Shown: positions 35,444 through 44,354, counted from the first letter of the stretch. The stretch: 64,000 nt of DNA from an uncultured Atopobium sp. (GCA_947090525.1 CAMUON010000002.1:62001-126000), one strand, 5' to 3'. Translations and numbers: made by a program. Notes: generated by a model from the letters alone, not told the origin.

Positions 35444-35853
35444 TATAATTACCTCCGCCTTCTATCTCCAGTGTAGAGGAGAGGTAAATTAAACCAATAT
35501 CCAATGGCTTCCAACTTTGTGAAGCAAGTGATGCTAGTGCACAAAAAGTTATGCTCTCCAAATTGACTCCTTATAAGAATTTAATAAAGAGTGAACGGGA
35601 CCGTAACTTAGCATGATAGATAGCACAAAACCAGTAATGTTACGAAAAAACACCAGCTATTTCATCTACCACTATACGACCTACTACCGAAAATTTGAGG
35701 TCTATAGGACAAAAGGGGCTTAGGACAAAAGTCTGCACGATGCTGCACGAAAACAAGGTACGGACAAAAACGGTCATCTCCCCTTCATGCAAAGGGAGAT
35801 GACCGTCGCGAATACCCTAGGCCATATGCTTTATATGTGCCATATACTCGATG
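35444..35853. other. 410-bp gap between the agu operon and the PRD regulator gene
   Basis: Contains the upstream region of the regulator gene, two short direct repeats (GGACAAAAG near 35708 and 35724; GCACGA near 35737) and the agu terminator. No gene is visible. The promoter of the PTS operon must lie near 35460-35600 but no convincing box stands out. Confidence 0.4.
35766..35806 (-). terminator. Intrinsic terminator of the agmatine operon
   Basis: ACGGTCATCTCCC and GGGAGATGACCGT form a 13-bp stem; on the minus strand it is followed by TTTTTG. Confidence 0.93.
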
Positions 35854-37071
35854 CTACTTCTTCGAAGTGGCAGGCGCTGGCTCCTGCTGAGTAATGCAGT
35901 GAATGTTGCCTCCTCCATAAACAACCTGATCAGATAGAACTCCAACCACCTTATAAACTCCTTTACCCCATACTTCATCATATATATCTTGCAATGTCTT
36001 AACAGCAAGTTCATCATTTTTATCTCCATATTGCGGAGTAATCACACCTTTATTGGTGACCAAATAATTCATATATGAAGCAATCAGTGGCTCGTCGGGG
36101 ACACGCGGTTCTGCATTCTCATCAATGTCAATTGAGTCACAGGCATCTTGCGTCATGAACAACGGTTTTTCTGGCATAGGAAGCTTGTAAAGTTTGAATG
36201 ACCGTCCCTTAGCATCTGTTGCTTTGGAAAGCGTTTCATACGCATCATGGCATTGTTTGTAGAATGGATAGGCTGGGTCATCTGTCCAAATAACAGCAAC
36301 AACACCGGGGGCAATAAAAGTGGCAACATCATCGATATGGCCATTAGTTTCTTCTGGATCGATACCCTCTTTGACCCAAATAACCTTTTTAACACCCAGA
36401 TACTTCTTGAGTTGGCCAGTCATATATTCACGAAGCTCTTCACTCCAAGGCTTATATTTTAATTCATAGTGAGGCCAAATTCCTGCATCAGGCTCTTCAA
36501 CTCGAATAACAGAAGCAGTTCGGCCGGGCGAGAGGAGACACTGATCTGTTACGATAACTGTGCCTTCACCATCAACAGTAATGGATCCTCCTTCAAGAAT
36601 CATTTCATCAGGACGATACCGACGAACACCTGCAAGCTCTGCCATTTTTAGAGCGATCTGCTCATCTTTATCCCATGGGAAATACAAGCCATCAATGAGA
36701 CCACCATACGCGTTAAAGTGCCAGTGAACTGCACGCTTGTTACCGTTATTATCAATAACAAAAGTTGCAGCTGTATCACGGAACCAAGCGTCGTCTGTAG
36801 TCATTTCAACGACAGTTACTCCTTCGTCCTCTTCAAATACCGCCTTAGCATTAGCATAATCAGCCTGATTTACACACATGGTAACGGGTGTAAATTCTGC
36901 AATGGCTCGAGCAATAGCCGCATATTGCTCCTGTGCGGGCTTTGCTCCGTGCGCCCAGGTATCGGTACGATGCGGCCAGCCCATCCAAACGCGAGTTTGT
37001 GGCGCAAATTCTGCAGGCATATAAAAACCATCAGCTAAAGGAGTGGATTCGGATTCAACGATAGTACGCAT
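35854..37071 (-). CDS. aguA: Agmatine deiminase
   Basis: Hydrolyses agmatine to N-carbamoylputrescine and ammonia. The guanidino-modifying-enzyme fold is shown by MPAEFAPQTRVWMGWPHR, DDAWFRDTAATFVI, EGGSITVDGEGT, ETNGHIDDVATFI (catalytic His) and YGGGNIHCITQQEP with nucleophile Cys392. Length of 405 residues includes a short additional segment but is near the usual 365-380. AGGAGG lies five bases before the ATG. Its product is the substrate of the upstream ptcA; it is the last gene of the three-gene operon and no carbamate kinase gene follows. Confidence 0.95.
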   Translation of the reverse strand: MRTIVESESTPLADGFYMPAEFAPQTRVWMGWPHRTDTWAHGAKPAQEQYAAIARAIAEFTPVTMCVNQADYANAKAVFEEDEGVTVVEMTTDDAWFRDTAATFVIDNNGNKRAVHWHFNAYGGLIDGLYFPWDKDEQIALKMAELAGVRRYRPDEMILEGGSITVDGEGTVIVTDQCLLSPGRTASVIRVEEPDAGIWPHYELKYKPWSEELREYMTGQLKKYLGVKKVIWVKEGIDPEETNGHIDDVATFIAPGVVAVIWTDDPAYPFYKQCHDAYETLSKATDAKGRSFKLYKLPMPEKPLFMTQDACDSIDIDENAEPRVPDEPLIASYMNYLVTNKGVITPQYGDKNDELAVKTLQDIYDEVWGKGVYKVVGVLSDQVVYGGGNIHCITQQEPAPATSKK

Positions 37072-37180
37072 AAGAACCTCCTAAAACATGTAGATACTAC
37101 ATTCTTCAATCACGCCATGGAACATAAACAAACTATTTTGATCGTGCATATTGGATTTTCAATTACCAATTTAAGATATA

Positions 37181-38242
37181 TTAGTTTTGCAGCTCTTCAA
37201 TTCTTTTAAGCGCAGTGTGCAATTCTTCCTTTGTGGAATACTGGATTTCCTCATCAAAGAGAGGCGTCCTTTTCGCAAATGTTGCAAGCAGCGCTCGAAT
37301 AGAATGTTTACGATTTTCTGCCTCTACCCAGCACAGAGAACGTGACGGGCTATCCATTACTTCATCTGTCACTTCTTCATTACGTGTTGCAGGCAAACAA
37401 TGCATAAACTTAGAATCAGGACCAGCGAAATTCATCATATCCATGGTTACCTGATATTTTGGATAGAAGACATCTCTATAATTTACGTTCGAATCTTCTT
37501 GATCATACAGGCCGTACCACACGTCGGTATATACAAAGTCAGCGCCTTTGATACATGAAATATCATCGGAAATAGTAATAGTTCCACCGGACGCCTTACA
37601 ATTCTCTTGACCTATAGCCAAAAGATCAACCTTTTCATCACCAGCTTGAAGACCACCATCAGCTATCTGATGCCCTCGCGGTCCAAACTGAACAAAATTC
37701 ATACCAATTTTTGAACAGATGAACATAAGGGATACACATACTTGAGTAGCATCTCCGATAAAAGCCAGCGTACAATCCTCAATGCGTTTGCCCTTGGGCA
37801 AATGTTCAAGCATTGTCAAGAGATCACCCAGCTCCTGCGTAGGATGATTATAATCAGACATACCGTTAATGACACCTACTGCACTACCAGACGCAAGACC
37901 CACTACATCCTTGTGTCGATTAACTCTTGCCATAAGGATATCCAGCAACGATCCCATAACACGAGCTGTGTCCCCTAAGGATTCATGTCCACCAAGCTGA
38001 ATGGTCCCAGGACCGTAAAATTGAGCGTGCCCGCCAAGATCAGTCATTGCAGTCTCAAATGCAATACGAGTTCTCGTCGAAACCTGTTGAAAAATCATTC
38101 CCAAAGATTTATTGCGTAACAGATGCGGATAGTAACCATCGATTTTAATTGCCTTCTTCAAGGCACGCGCCAGATCTTCAATCGCAAGCAACTGCTCTTT
38201 GGAAAAATTATTTGAATCAATGTAATCTTTAGGCATTGACAT
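37181..38242 (-). CDS. ptcA: Putrescine carbamoyltransferase
   Basis: Converts carbamoylputrescine and phosphate to putrescine and carbamoyl phosphate. The carbamoyl-phosphate site STRTRIAFE, HPTQELGDLL and the HCLPA motif (MHCLPATRNEE) identify the transcarbamoylase family. LGMIFQQVSTRTR, YGPGTIQLGGHESLGDTA and linkage to agmatine deiminase favour putrescine over ornithine as substrate. Length of 353 residues fits. GAGGAG lies six bases before the ATG inside the end of aguD. Confidence 0.93.
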   Translation of the reverse strand: MSMPKDYIDSNNFSKEQLLAIEDLARALKKAIKIDGYYPHLLRNKSLGMIFQQVSTRTRIAFETAMTDLGGHAQFYGPGTIQLGGHESLGDTARVMGSLLDILMARVNRHKDVVGLASGSAVGVINGMSDYNHPTQELGDLLTMLEHLPKGKRIEDCTLAFIGDATQVCVSLMFICSKIGMNFVQFGPRGHQIADGGLQAGDEKVDLLAIGQENCKASGGTITISDDISCIKGADFVYTDVWYGLYDQEDSNVNYRDVFYPKYQVTMDMMNFAGPDSKFMHCLPATRNEEVTDEVMDSPSRSLCWVEAENRKHSIRALLATFAKRTPLFDEEIQYSTKEELHTALKRIEELQN

Positions 38243-38245
38243 AGT

Positions 38246-39664
38246 TTACTCCTCTTCTCCTGTAGATTCCGCAGCTAGACGCTGTTGTGCCAATTCTGCT
38301 GTGAGGCCGTGATAGCTACTGGTGCGACCTCTTGCTGACCACAGGCGAACAAATTCACCGAGTACAATGAACAGGACCGTAGCGATGAGGAAGTTCCAGT
38401 TACCCTCAGAAATGGGAAGCACAACTGTAGCAAGAATGCACAGAATCAGCTCGATAGCAGGAATAACCAGCATCAGCATCTGAAGCCCACCCTCAAAGGG
38501 AAATCTAAAGACGCGCGGGCGCTGTGCATCAACCTTACGCAGCTTAAGAAAGGCAGGAAACATAGGAACGTATGAGATCAACAGGAAGACAACATTCAGC
38601 GAGAACAGCATCCAGAAGATGTTGTTTGAAATAGCTTCATTGGGGATAAGCTGAAGACAAAGGGCAAGGGATGCAACAATACCATCGACCAGCGCTGCTC
38701 CATTGGGCATTCCCGTCTTAGGACTCTCATAAGCAAAAATCTTGGGCATATTACTATGTTTTGCAGCATAGTCTGCAACAAAATTAACTCCAAAAGACCA
38801 AGACGCCATATTAGCAAAGAGGGTCAGTAAAAATGCTATGGCAATAATGCCAAATATTGGGGACTCACCAACCATATTTTTAATGGCGTACATCATTCCA
38901 AAATCCGGATCAATCGAGTTGGCAGGAATTGCAGCACCTATTCCAAAGGAGGCAAATAAATATATAGCTGCAATAGAGAGGCCACCCAAAATAATCGCTT
39001 TTGGAATATCTTTTTCCGGTTTATTCATATCGGACGCAAACGTGCAAATAACTTCAAATCCCATGAAATTAAATAGAATGATTGACAGATTAGTGATAGC
39101 GCTTATATCGAAACTGGGTATGAACGTTTCGAAAGACATGTCCGACGCAAAACCGTTTTGTGTGGCATACCAAATACCCAAACTACCCACGGATACAGCG
39201 ATTATCACTTTTACAAGTGCTCCTCCGTTCAAAATCCAAGATGAGTCTGATACCTTCGAAAAAGAAATGAGCACCACAATCCAAACAAAGGCAAGCTCAA
39301 TAAGCATGGTATGCAACAAAGTAAATTGAATACCAAAGACCATCTCTAAAATTGGTGGAAATAGTGTTGCGCAGGACGCAATCCACAACGGGTAGTTAAT
39401 CCAATAGTACCAGGCAATACGAGAGCCCCAGGCATCGCCAAAGGCATCGCGAATCCAGTCGTATAATCCTCCGTCTGAGTCATATGTCGTACCCAGCTCC
39501 GCAACGACCATACCATATGGAAGCAAAAAGGTAAGTATAAGAAAAAACCACCAAAAAAATTGCGTGTTACCAATTGCCGCTGCAGGTGCTGCTGCTTCTG
39601 CTACAAATACTACGCAGATGACGGAGAGAATAACACTGATAAAGCTGAACTTTTTCTTACCCAC
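38246..39664 (-). CDS. aguD: Agmatine/putrescine antiporter (APC family)
   Basis: A 472-residue amino acid-polyamine permease with about 12 hydrophobic helices; the opening VICVVFVAEAAAPAAAIGNTQFFWW and GGLYDWIRDAFGDAWG are typical of the family. It should bring in agmatine in exchange for putrescine. The start is GTG 39664: GGGAGG is six bases upstream, whereas an in-frame ATG at 39784 would add a 40-residue soluble leader unlike the family. It is the first gene of the operon, divergent from aguR. Confidence 0.9.
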   Translation of the reverse strand: MGKKKFSFISVILSVICVVFVAEAAAPAAAIGNTQFFWWFFLILTFLLPYGMVVAELGTTYDSDGGLYDWIRDAFGDAWGSRIAWYYWINYPLWIASCATLFPPILEMVFGIQFTLLHTMLIELAFVWIVVLISFSKVSDSSWILNGGALVKVIIAVSVGSLGIWYATQNGFASDMSFETFIPSFDISAITNLSIILFNFMGFEVICTFASDMNKPEKDIPKAIILGGLSIAAIYLFASFGIGAAIPANSIDPDFGMMYAIKNMVGESPIFGIIAIAFLLTLFANMASWSFGVNFVADYAAKHSNMPKIFAYESPKTGMPNGAALVDGIVASLALCLQLIPNEAISNNIFWMLFSLNVVFLLISYVPMFPAFLKLRKVDAQRPRVFRFPFEGGLQMLMLVIPAIELILCILATVVLPISEGNWNFLIATVLFIVLGEFVRLWSARGRTSSYHGLTAELAQQRLAAESTGEEE

Positions 39665-39800
39665 AAGTAACCTCCCTTCATAGACAGGCGACTTACCCTC
39701 TCGTAGTGATAGAACACAATCGGATGTATCGCCCAATTTAGGAACTACAAACTCGATGCGCGCATTCGTTAGCTTCACAATCACCTACGGCGCAAAAAAA

Positions 39801-39865
39801 TTCAAGTTTATTCAAGTTGATAAAATATTGGTTGTTATAAACCGCTATAAACCGCTATAAACTGC
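39801..39865. promoter_or_regulatory. Ten-base-phased direct repeats in the aguD-aguR control region
   Basis: TTCAAGTTTA and TTCAAGTTGA (39801-39820) form one tandem pair. TATAAACCGC occurs twice and TATAAACTGC once in tandem (39836-39865). Both sets have exactly helical spacing, as expected of cooperative activator binding. They lie 135 to 200 bases from aguD and 85 to 150 bases from aguR. Confidence 0.6.
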
Positions 39866-39870
39866 ATAGA

Positions 39871-39900
39871 TTAACAGGTCAGGGGTACTCTTTGCTATAT
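39871..39900 (+). promoter_or_regulatory. Probable aguR promoter
   Basis: TTAACA (39871-39876) and CTATAT (39895-39900) with an 18-base spacer, immediately after the phased repeats. Confidence 0.45.
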
Positions 39901-39950
39901 ACTATACATAAAAAATCATTGCTTTTATGAAGCTATCTAGGGGGATGAAG

Positions 39951-40934
39951 ATGGATCTCTTTTTCTTTATATACACCCTTACTTTACTATTCGTTTGTAT
40001 CCTCACTGCAAGTATCTGCGGCGCCGCTTATGCTGTTTCACATCGAAAAAGATATATACCGCAGGCTCTATTTTTCATTTTCTACTTTATAGAATTGTCC
40101 AGTATTTTTGGCTCAGAATGGCTTATACAAAATATTTCAAATATTGGACCAAATAATTACTATGCTATTGATAATCCTGTTTTTAGAACCATCGTAGGAG
40201 CAGCAATTCTCTTATGTTTCTGGCATGTTGTCCTAGAGATTATCGATGCATTCACGCGCCGTACTATTTTAATTCCTACAATTATTTATATTGGATGCTG
40301 CGCAGCTGTATTATTATTTCTGCCTTATGGAGCACTCAGACAATGGCTTTTTTACACCATGCGCCAGCTGTCGCTTGCGCTATGTCTTGTTTATGCTTGT
40401 ATATTTTGTTGGCGAAAAAACAGCTCCGTTATGCGCCAACGAATTACTAAAAGATTACGCTCGGTTCTGATTATTACTTTTTTTATCATCTGTATTGTCT
40501 TTGAGGATACACTCGTTATTCTTATCCTGCCTATTCCTGGAGAACACAGTATTTTTGCTCCCCTATTTTTGTCATCACGTAACTTTTCAGAAAATGCCAT
40601 GATGCTTTATCTGGCATATAGTGTTATTCGTCCAGCATTTGACATTCTTTTACTCCACTTTAATGAGCCACCTGATCTAGGCGACGACAATCATGAAGTA
40701 AAACTTCTTAATGAACATATTCAAGACCGTTTGCCAAGATATGCAGCTAATCATGGTCTGTCAAAGCGGGAAAGCGAAATCCTTGATCTTGTTATACAGG
40801 GAAAGAATAATCGAGAAATTGCGACCACTCTCATTCTTGCGGAAGGAACAGTCAAAACTCATTTGCATAATATTACAAAGAAATGTCATCAAACATCCCG
40901 GGAAGACTTGCAAAAAGACTTCTGGTCAAGTTGA
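39951..40934 (+). CDS. aguR: Membrane-bound LuxR-type regulator of agmatine metabolism
   Basis: The first 230 residues form about six or seven hydrophobic segments; the C-terminal 65 residues are a LuxR helix-turn-helix (GLSKRESEILDLVIQGKNNREIATTLILAEGTVKTHLHNITKK). This one-component membrane design is that of AguR in lactic acid bacteria, which senses agmatine. Divergent placement beside aguD-ptcA-aguA supports the same role; the agmatine response is inferred, not visible. The start is ATG 39951, six bases after AGGGG; ATGs at 39927 and 39945 are worse placed. Confidence 0.82.
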   Translation: MDLFFFIYTLTLLFVCILTASICGAAYAVSHRKRYIPQALFFIFYFIELSSIFGSEWLIQNISNIGPNNYYAIDNPVFRTIVGAAILLCFWHVVLEIIDAFTRRTILIPTIIYIGCCAAVLLFLPYGALRQWLFYTMRQLSLALCLVYACIFCWRKNSSVMRQRITKRLRSVLIITFFIICIVFEDTLVILILPIPGEHSIFAPLFLSSRNFSENAMMLYLAYSVIRPAFDILLLHFNEPPDLGDDNHEVKLLNEHIQDRLPRYAANHGLSKRESEILDLVIQGKNNREIATTLILAEGTVKTHLHNITKKCHQTSREDLQKDFWSS

Positions 40935-41004
40935 GCTGACTTAACATACAGCTATTTATATGAGAGTCTTTATGATTTTGCGCTGTAAGTAGATACCGGG
41001 CATC

Positions 41005-41640
41005 CTACTCGCGATGACTAAAGACACGTGCAAGCCAACTTCGTTTGCAAGCAGGCAATCTGCCAGCGCAAGTGGTGTGAGTAGCGCGCTCAGCGCTTGC
41101 GGTACTCGTGGTACCCGGAGTGCTCGAGACGCCAGCACTTGCAACAACCGACACAGCAGCACTTGCAACACCCGACACAGCATCACTCGCGGCCTCTGTA
41201 CCAGCACTACCCGGAACAGTAGCGACACCACCCGTGCGCGTGCCACCAGCTTCGCGCGTGCCACCAGCCGCAGTACCCGCAGCAACGACGGCATCCGCAC
41301 CGGCCGCAGCGGCCGCACCCGCAGCACCAACAACACCCAAAGCATTGCCAGCACGGCTATTCCCGCGCTCATCTTTTTCGCTCAGACAATTCTCATCCAA
41401 AGGGGTATTTCGCTTCTCAAACTGCGCACAAGTATTGCGCGTGCGCAAATACATCTCCCCAAACGGATCAACAACCGGCACAAACGCGCGCATATCGCGC
41501 GCAAAATACATATCAGGCTCATGCTCGCACAAGGGATTTGCCAGCGTGTACCCCCGCGAGCACAACGCCTGCACGAGCCCCGTCTTCTTATCACGAAAAC
41601 AGCTGCAAAAGATACAATCGGAACATCTCAGCCCCGCCAT
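41005..41640 (-). CDS. Cysteine-rich orphan protein with low-complexity tail
   Basis: Not a family I recognise. The N-terminus has six cysteines in 38 residues (CSDCIFCSC, then CSRG and CEHEP), a possible zinc site. Residues 45-80 (DMRAFVPVVDPFGEMYLRTRN) are also found in the remnant at 20823-20916, so a small gene family exists in this genome. The remaining 110 residues are almost only Ala, Gly, Val, Thr and Ser and include 24-base tandem DNA repeats (41134-41181). GAGGGG precedes the ATG by six bases, which supports a real gene. No signal peptide is evident. Function unknown. Confidence 0.6.
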   Translation of the reverse strand: MAGLRCSDCIFCSCFRDKKTGLVQALCSRGYTLANPLCEHEPDMYFARDMRAFVPVVDPFGEMYLRTRNTCAQFEKRNTPLDENCLSEKDERGNSRAGNALGVVGAAGAAAAAGADAVVAAGTAAGGTREAGGTRTGGVATVPGSAGTEAASDAVSGVASAAVSVVASAGVSSTPGTTSTASAERATHTTCAGRLPACKRSWLARVFSHRE

Positions 41641-42125
41641 AGCAACCCCTCGTCACACATACGCTGCTTACGCGCGCGTCAACCATCTACTCACATTGTA
41701 GCGTATCAAGCTGCGCAAATGCCCGCCTATTTTGACGCACACAAGCTCACAAACCGCAAACGGCAGCTATCCACCATCCAAGCGGCGAAATTGGCTGGCA
41801 AAGCGACGGCACAGAACACGCACCACGCATAAACAACGGCGCAGCACCACGCGTGGGCAAATACCCAGCACCCGCCGGGGCCCCAGCACCACGCGCAAGG
41901 AATATCACCACGCACGTACAAACGCCATACAATCCCACACGCCCACGTCCTTATTTGCAAAGCGCAGAAAAGAACACTATACTCAGAAGAAGCGTTTTTT
42001 GTACATGTTTGCGGATAAGCCTTTTACCAGGCAATTTCTAGGGTCCATCCCCGACTCTAAACTAGGCTTCAAGCCACACGCCCCAAACATGTCATGTATC
42101 TATAGGGCGGACAAAGAAGGTATTC
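41641..42125. other. 485-bp gap before the PASTA gene with a possible structured leader
   Basis: No convincing gene in either strand. Positions 42003-42092 could fold into nested stems: ACATGTTTG (42003-42011) with CAAACATGT (42084-42092), and AAGCCT (42017-42022) with AGGCTT (42064-42069), with a GGG/CCC hairpin inside. It ends 33 bases before the PASTA start codon and may be a 5'-UTR structure. Confidence 0.35.
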
Positions 42126-43106
42126 GTGCACGAAGAGTTGAGACAAAAAATGGACGGTTTTCTACCCCACGTTACGCCTCAGCCCAAACATGTATCGACC
42201 ACACCCGACGCAACAGCAAAACACCAGGCAGACGCCCAGATCGAAGACCAAACGGAAACCCGAACAAATTCCCAAATAGAAACTCAACTAGAAAGCCGAG
42301 CGAAAGACAAGGAAAACGCCCAGGTAGAAGCCCAAGAGCCTAACCAAGCAGACGACCAGATAGAACCCCAGGTAGAACCTCAGCCAGAGGCTCAAACAAA
42401 CCCCCAGGCAGAGCTCCAAACAGCCGCCCAATTAGAACCCCAAGAAGCGCCCCACACGCAACCAGAATCCGCGCCCACTCCCCTCTCACCAGACACGTCA
42501 AACCCGCTTTTCCATCACGCGCCCACATCAAACCTCTACGTTCCCTCAAAATACCGCGAATCCCACGTGCACTTTAATAGAAGCGTCCTCGCGCGCGCGA
42601 AAAATCTCTCCTTCATTACCAAAACGACGCTGATAGCGCTCTTTGCCGCCTGCATTGTGTCTACCACCATCGTGACCAAATGCTTCGGTCTTCTGCAAGG
42701 CCAAGAAATTAAAAGTGTCGTCGGCGAAAGCGAAAACGAAGCGCGCCAAGAGCTCGAATCCGAAAGTTTCCAAGTGCGGGTAGAGACGCAAACGACCGCA
42801 TCTTCCGACCAGATCGGGCGCGTGATTTCTTCCTCCCCCGCTGCAGGCGATCACGCCCTGCCCGGTGCGACCGTTACGATCAAAGTTGGAAAAGCCCTGG
42901 CAGAGACACATGAAGTGCCCTCTCTCGTAGGCAAAACCGAGCAAGATGCAAGCGATGCGATTCTGGGCACCTCATTTTTCGTAAAAGACACGGTAAGCTA
43001 CACGCACGACGAGCGCGCACAAAAAGGCACGGTCGTCGCCCAAGATCCTCAGCCGCACGAGATGAAAACAAAGGGATCGGGAATTAAGCTGATCGTAGCT
43101 GAATAA
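42126..43106 (+). CDS. Membrane-anchored PASTA-domain protein
   Basis: About 130 N-terminal residues are a Gln/Glu/Pro/Thr-rich region of degenerate repeats of the form QxExQxE, presumably cytoplasmic and disordered. One transmembrane helix follows (KTTLIALFAACIVSTTIVTKCF), then two PASTA domains: VVGESENEARQELESESFQV...GATVTIKVG, and PSLVGKTEQDASDAIL...GSGIKLIVAE. PASTA domains bind peptidoglycan stem peptides and are usually part of a Ser/Thr kinase or a PBP; here neither catalytic domain is present. The start is a GTG at 42126 after AAGAAGG; ATG 42150 is an alternative. It is convergent with the nuclease gene. Confidence 0.82.
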   Translation: MHEELRQKMDGFLPHVTPQPKHVSTTPDATAKHQADAQIEDQTETRTNSQIETQLESRAKDKENAQVEAQEPNQADDQIEPQVEPQPEAQTNPQAELQTAAQLEPQEAPHTQPESAPTPLSPDTSNPLFHHAPTSNLYVPSKYRESHVHFNRSVLARAKNLSFITKTTLIALFAACIVSTTIVTKCFGLLQGQEIKSVVGESENEARQELESESFQVRVETQTTASSDQIGRVISSSPAAGDHALPGATVTIKVGKALAETHEVPSLVGKTEQDASDAILGTSFFVKDTVSYTHDERAQKGTVVAQDPQPHEMKTKGSGIKLIVAE

Positions 43107-43185
43107 ACACGTGCGATCCGAGAAGCGGACAAGAAACGACCTTCCTACCTGCATAGATGAGGCATCACGGCTACTGGCTCACAAG

Positions 43186-43965
43186 CTACTTTTGCGCGCA
43201 AAATTCTCCGGTATAAAAATTGATTTCAAAGCCTTTCGCCGCGTTATATACTTCTACCTCTTCATTTATGGATTTATCGCTCGAAAGCATATCCACCACA
43301 CAACTGCGCGGCAAAAGCTCCGTGCCCACGTAAAGCGGAGTCACAATATAGTACAAAAACCCATCCGGATGCGCGCGCAACCAATTTCTCGCGATGGCCT
43401 CACAATACCCCATGCCGCCCTTATCATCGTTTGCGCCGACATTTTGCATGCGCGTGCCACATACGAGATTCTCCTGAATATCAGCCCCACCCAGGGATTT
43501 TGCAAGCATATGGCTTCGATTCCAAAACCAACCATGATACACACGGCCATTGGGAAGTGAAATGGCAACTTTTTTGTTGTGGCCCCACCCAGACGGGTTC
43601 GGAAGCTCTGGCGTGCGAGCACGCGCAGAACCCTTTTTCATCATCTCGGGCGTAACACAGGCCCTCACCGAAAGGGTCCTACCCAGGCTATCAAGGCCCT
43701 CGAATTCAACATCGCCGGGCTTCAGCGTACAATCAATATACGCCCCGCTTACAATGCGGACATAATTGGGAGATTGATCCTCCTGCCAGACGGTAGCGCT
43801 ATCCAGGCGCTGGCTGGGAGGAGTGCGAACTTGTGCCTCTTGTAAGGACGGAGGCAACATCAAAGATAGCGGCGTATGAAAAATCCCCGCAGAAACAAGA
43901 GCGGCCACACAAAGCGCAGCCGCTGAAACTTTTCCTATAGAGATGCTCAGTCGAGAGTGTCTCAT
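43186..43965 (-). CDS. Secreted DNA/RNA non-specific endonuclease
   Basis: A 259-residue beta-beta-alpha metal nuclease related to streptococcal secreted DNases. The active-site motif is WFWNRSHMLAKSLGG, with the catalytic histidine, followed by ENLVCGTRMQN, the metal-binding asparagine region. Residues 10-30 (GKVSAAALCVAALVSAGIF) form a signal peptide or membrane anchor. The start is taken at ATG 43965; a TTG at 43992 lacks a ribosome-binding site. It is 44 bases downstream of the carrier-protein gene and could be the last member of the dlt-like operon, although its link to that pathway is unclear. Confidence 0.82.
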   Translation of the reverse strand: MRHSRLSISIGKVSAAALCVAALVSAGIFHTPLSLMLPPSLQEAQVRTPPSQRLDSATVWQEDQSPNYVRIVSGAYIDCTLKPGDVEFEGLDSLGRTLSVRACVTPEMMKKGSARARTPELPNPSGWGHNKKVAISLPNGRVYHGWFWNRSHMLAKSLGGADIQENLVCGTRMQNVGANDDKGGMGYCEAIARNWLRAHPDGFLYYIVTPLYVGTELLPRSCVVDMLSSDKSINEEVEVYNAAKGFEINFYTGEFCAQK

Positions 43966-44009
43966 ACGTTGATCTTTCTGATGGAACGCCAAAAGGACTT
44001 GAGCGAAGT

Positions 44010-44255
44010 CTACTCGCTATCTGCCAGGCGAAGAATCATTTCGTAAATATCTTGCGCGCTGTTGAAGTTCTCCGGAACAATATCCTTTGCAGGAACAGAT
44101 ACATCGAACTCATCATCGATCGCGCTGATCACCGCAAGAATATCAAAAGAGTCGAGAATTCGGTCGTCTACCAGCTTATTCTCGGTTTTAAAATCGACTT
44201 CGTCGTTGATATCAGAAAGCATGGCAATAACTGAATCAAGGGTAATATCTTCCAT
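44010..44255 (-). CDS. Acyl/aminoacyl carrier protein (DltC-like)
   Basis: An 81-residue acidic four-helix carrier. The 4'-phosphopantetheine serine is Ser36 in DDRILDSFDILAVI (DSF in place of the more usual DSL or DSM). The start is ATG 44255, seven bases after AAAGGAG. It stands between the decarboxylase and nuclease genes and downstream of an adenylating ligase, so it most likely carries the amino acid activated by the ligase as a thioester. Confidence 0.87.
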   Translation of the reverse strand: MEDITLDSVIAMLSDINDEVDFKTENKLVDDRILDSFDILAVISAIDDEFDVSVPAKDIVPENFNSAQDIYEMILRLADSE

Positions 44256-44354
44256 CCTGTACTCCTTTGTCATATGCAAGATAACGATGCGATGCTAAGT
44301 ATCGCACGTGCGCGCGTGGTGCTCGCGCTAGTGTTCTTGGTCGTGTTCCTGGCC

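Noticed and set aside
41727..41960. Small Trp/Cys-rich frame on the minus strand upstream of the PASTA gene
   Set aside because: No ribosome-binding site, unusual composition typical of a chance frame in GC-rich DNA, and competing frames overlap.
42030..42085. Resemblance of the PASTA leader to a ykkC (guanidine) riboswitch
   Set aside because: CTAGGGTCC and a later CACACG recall the motif, but the conserved ACTGGTCCGAGAG core is absent and the downstream gene does not fit.
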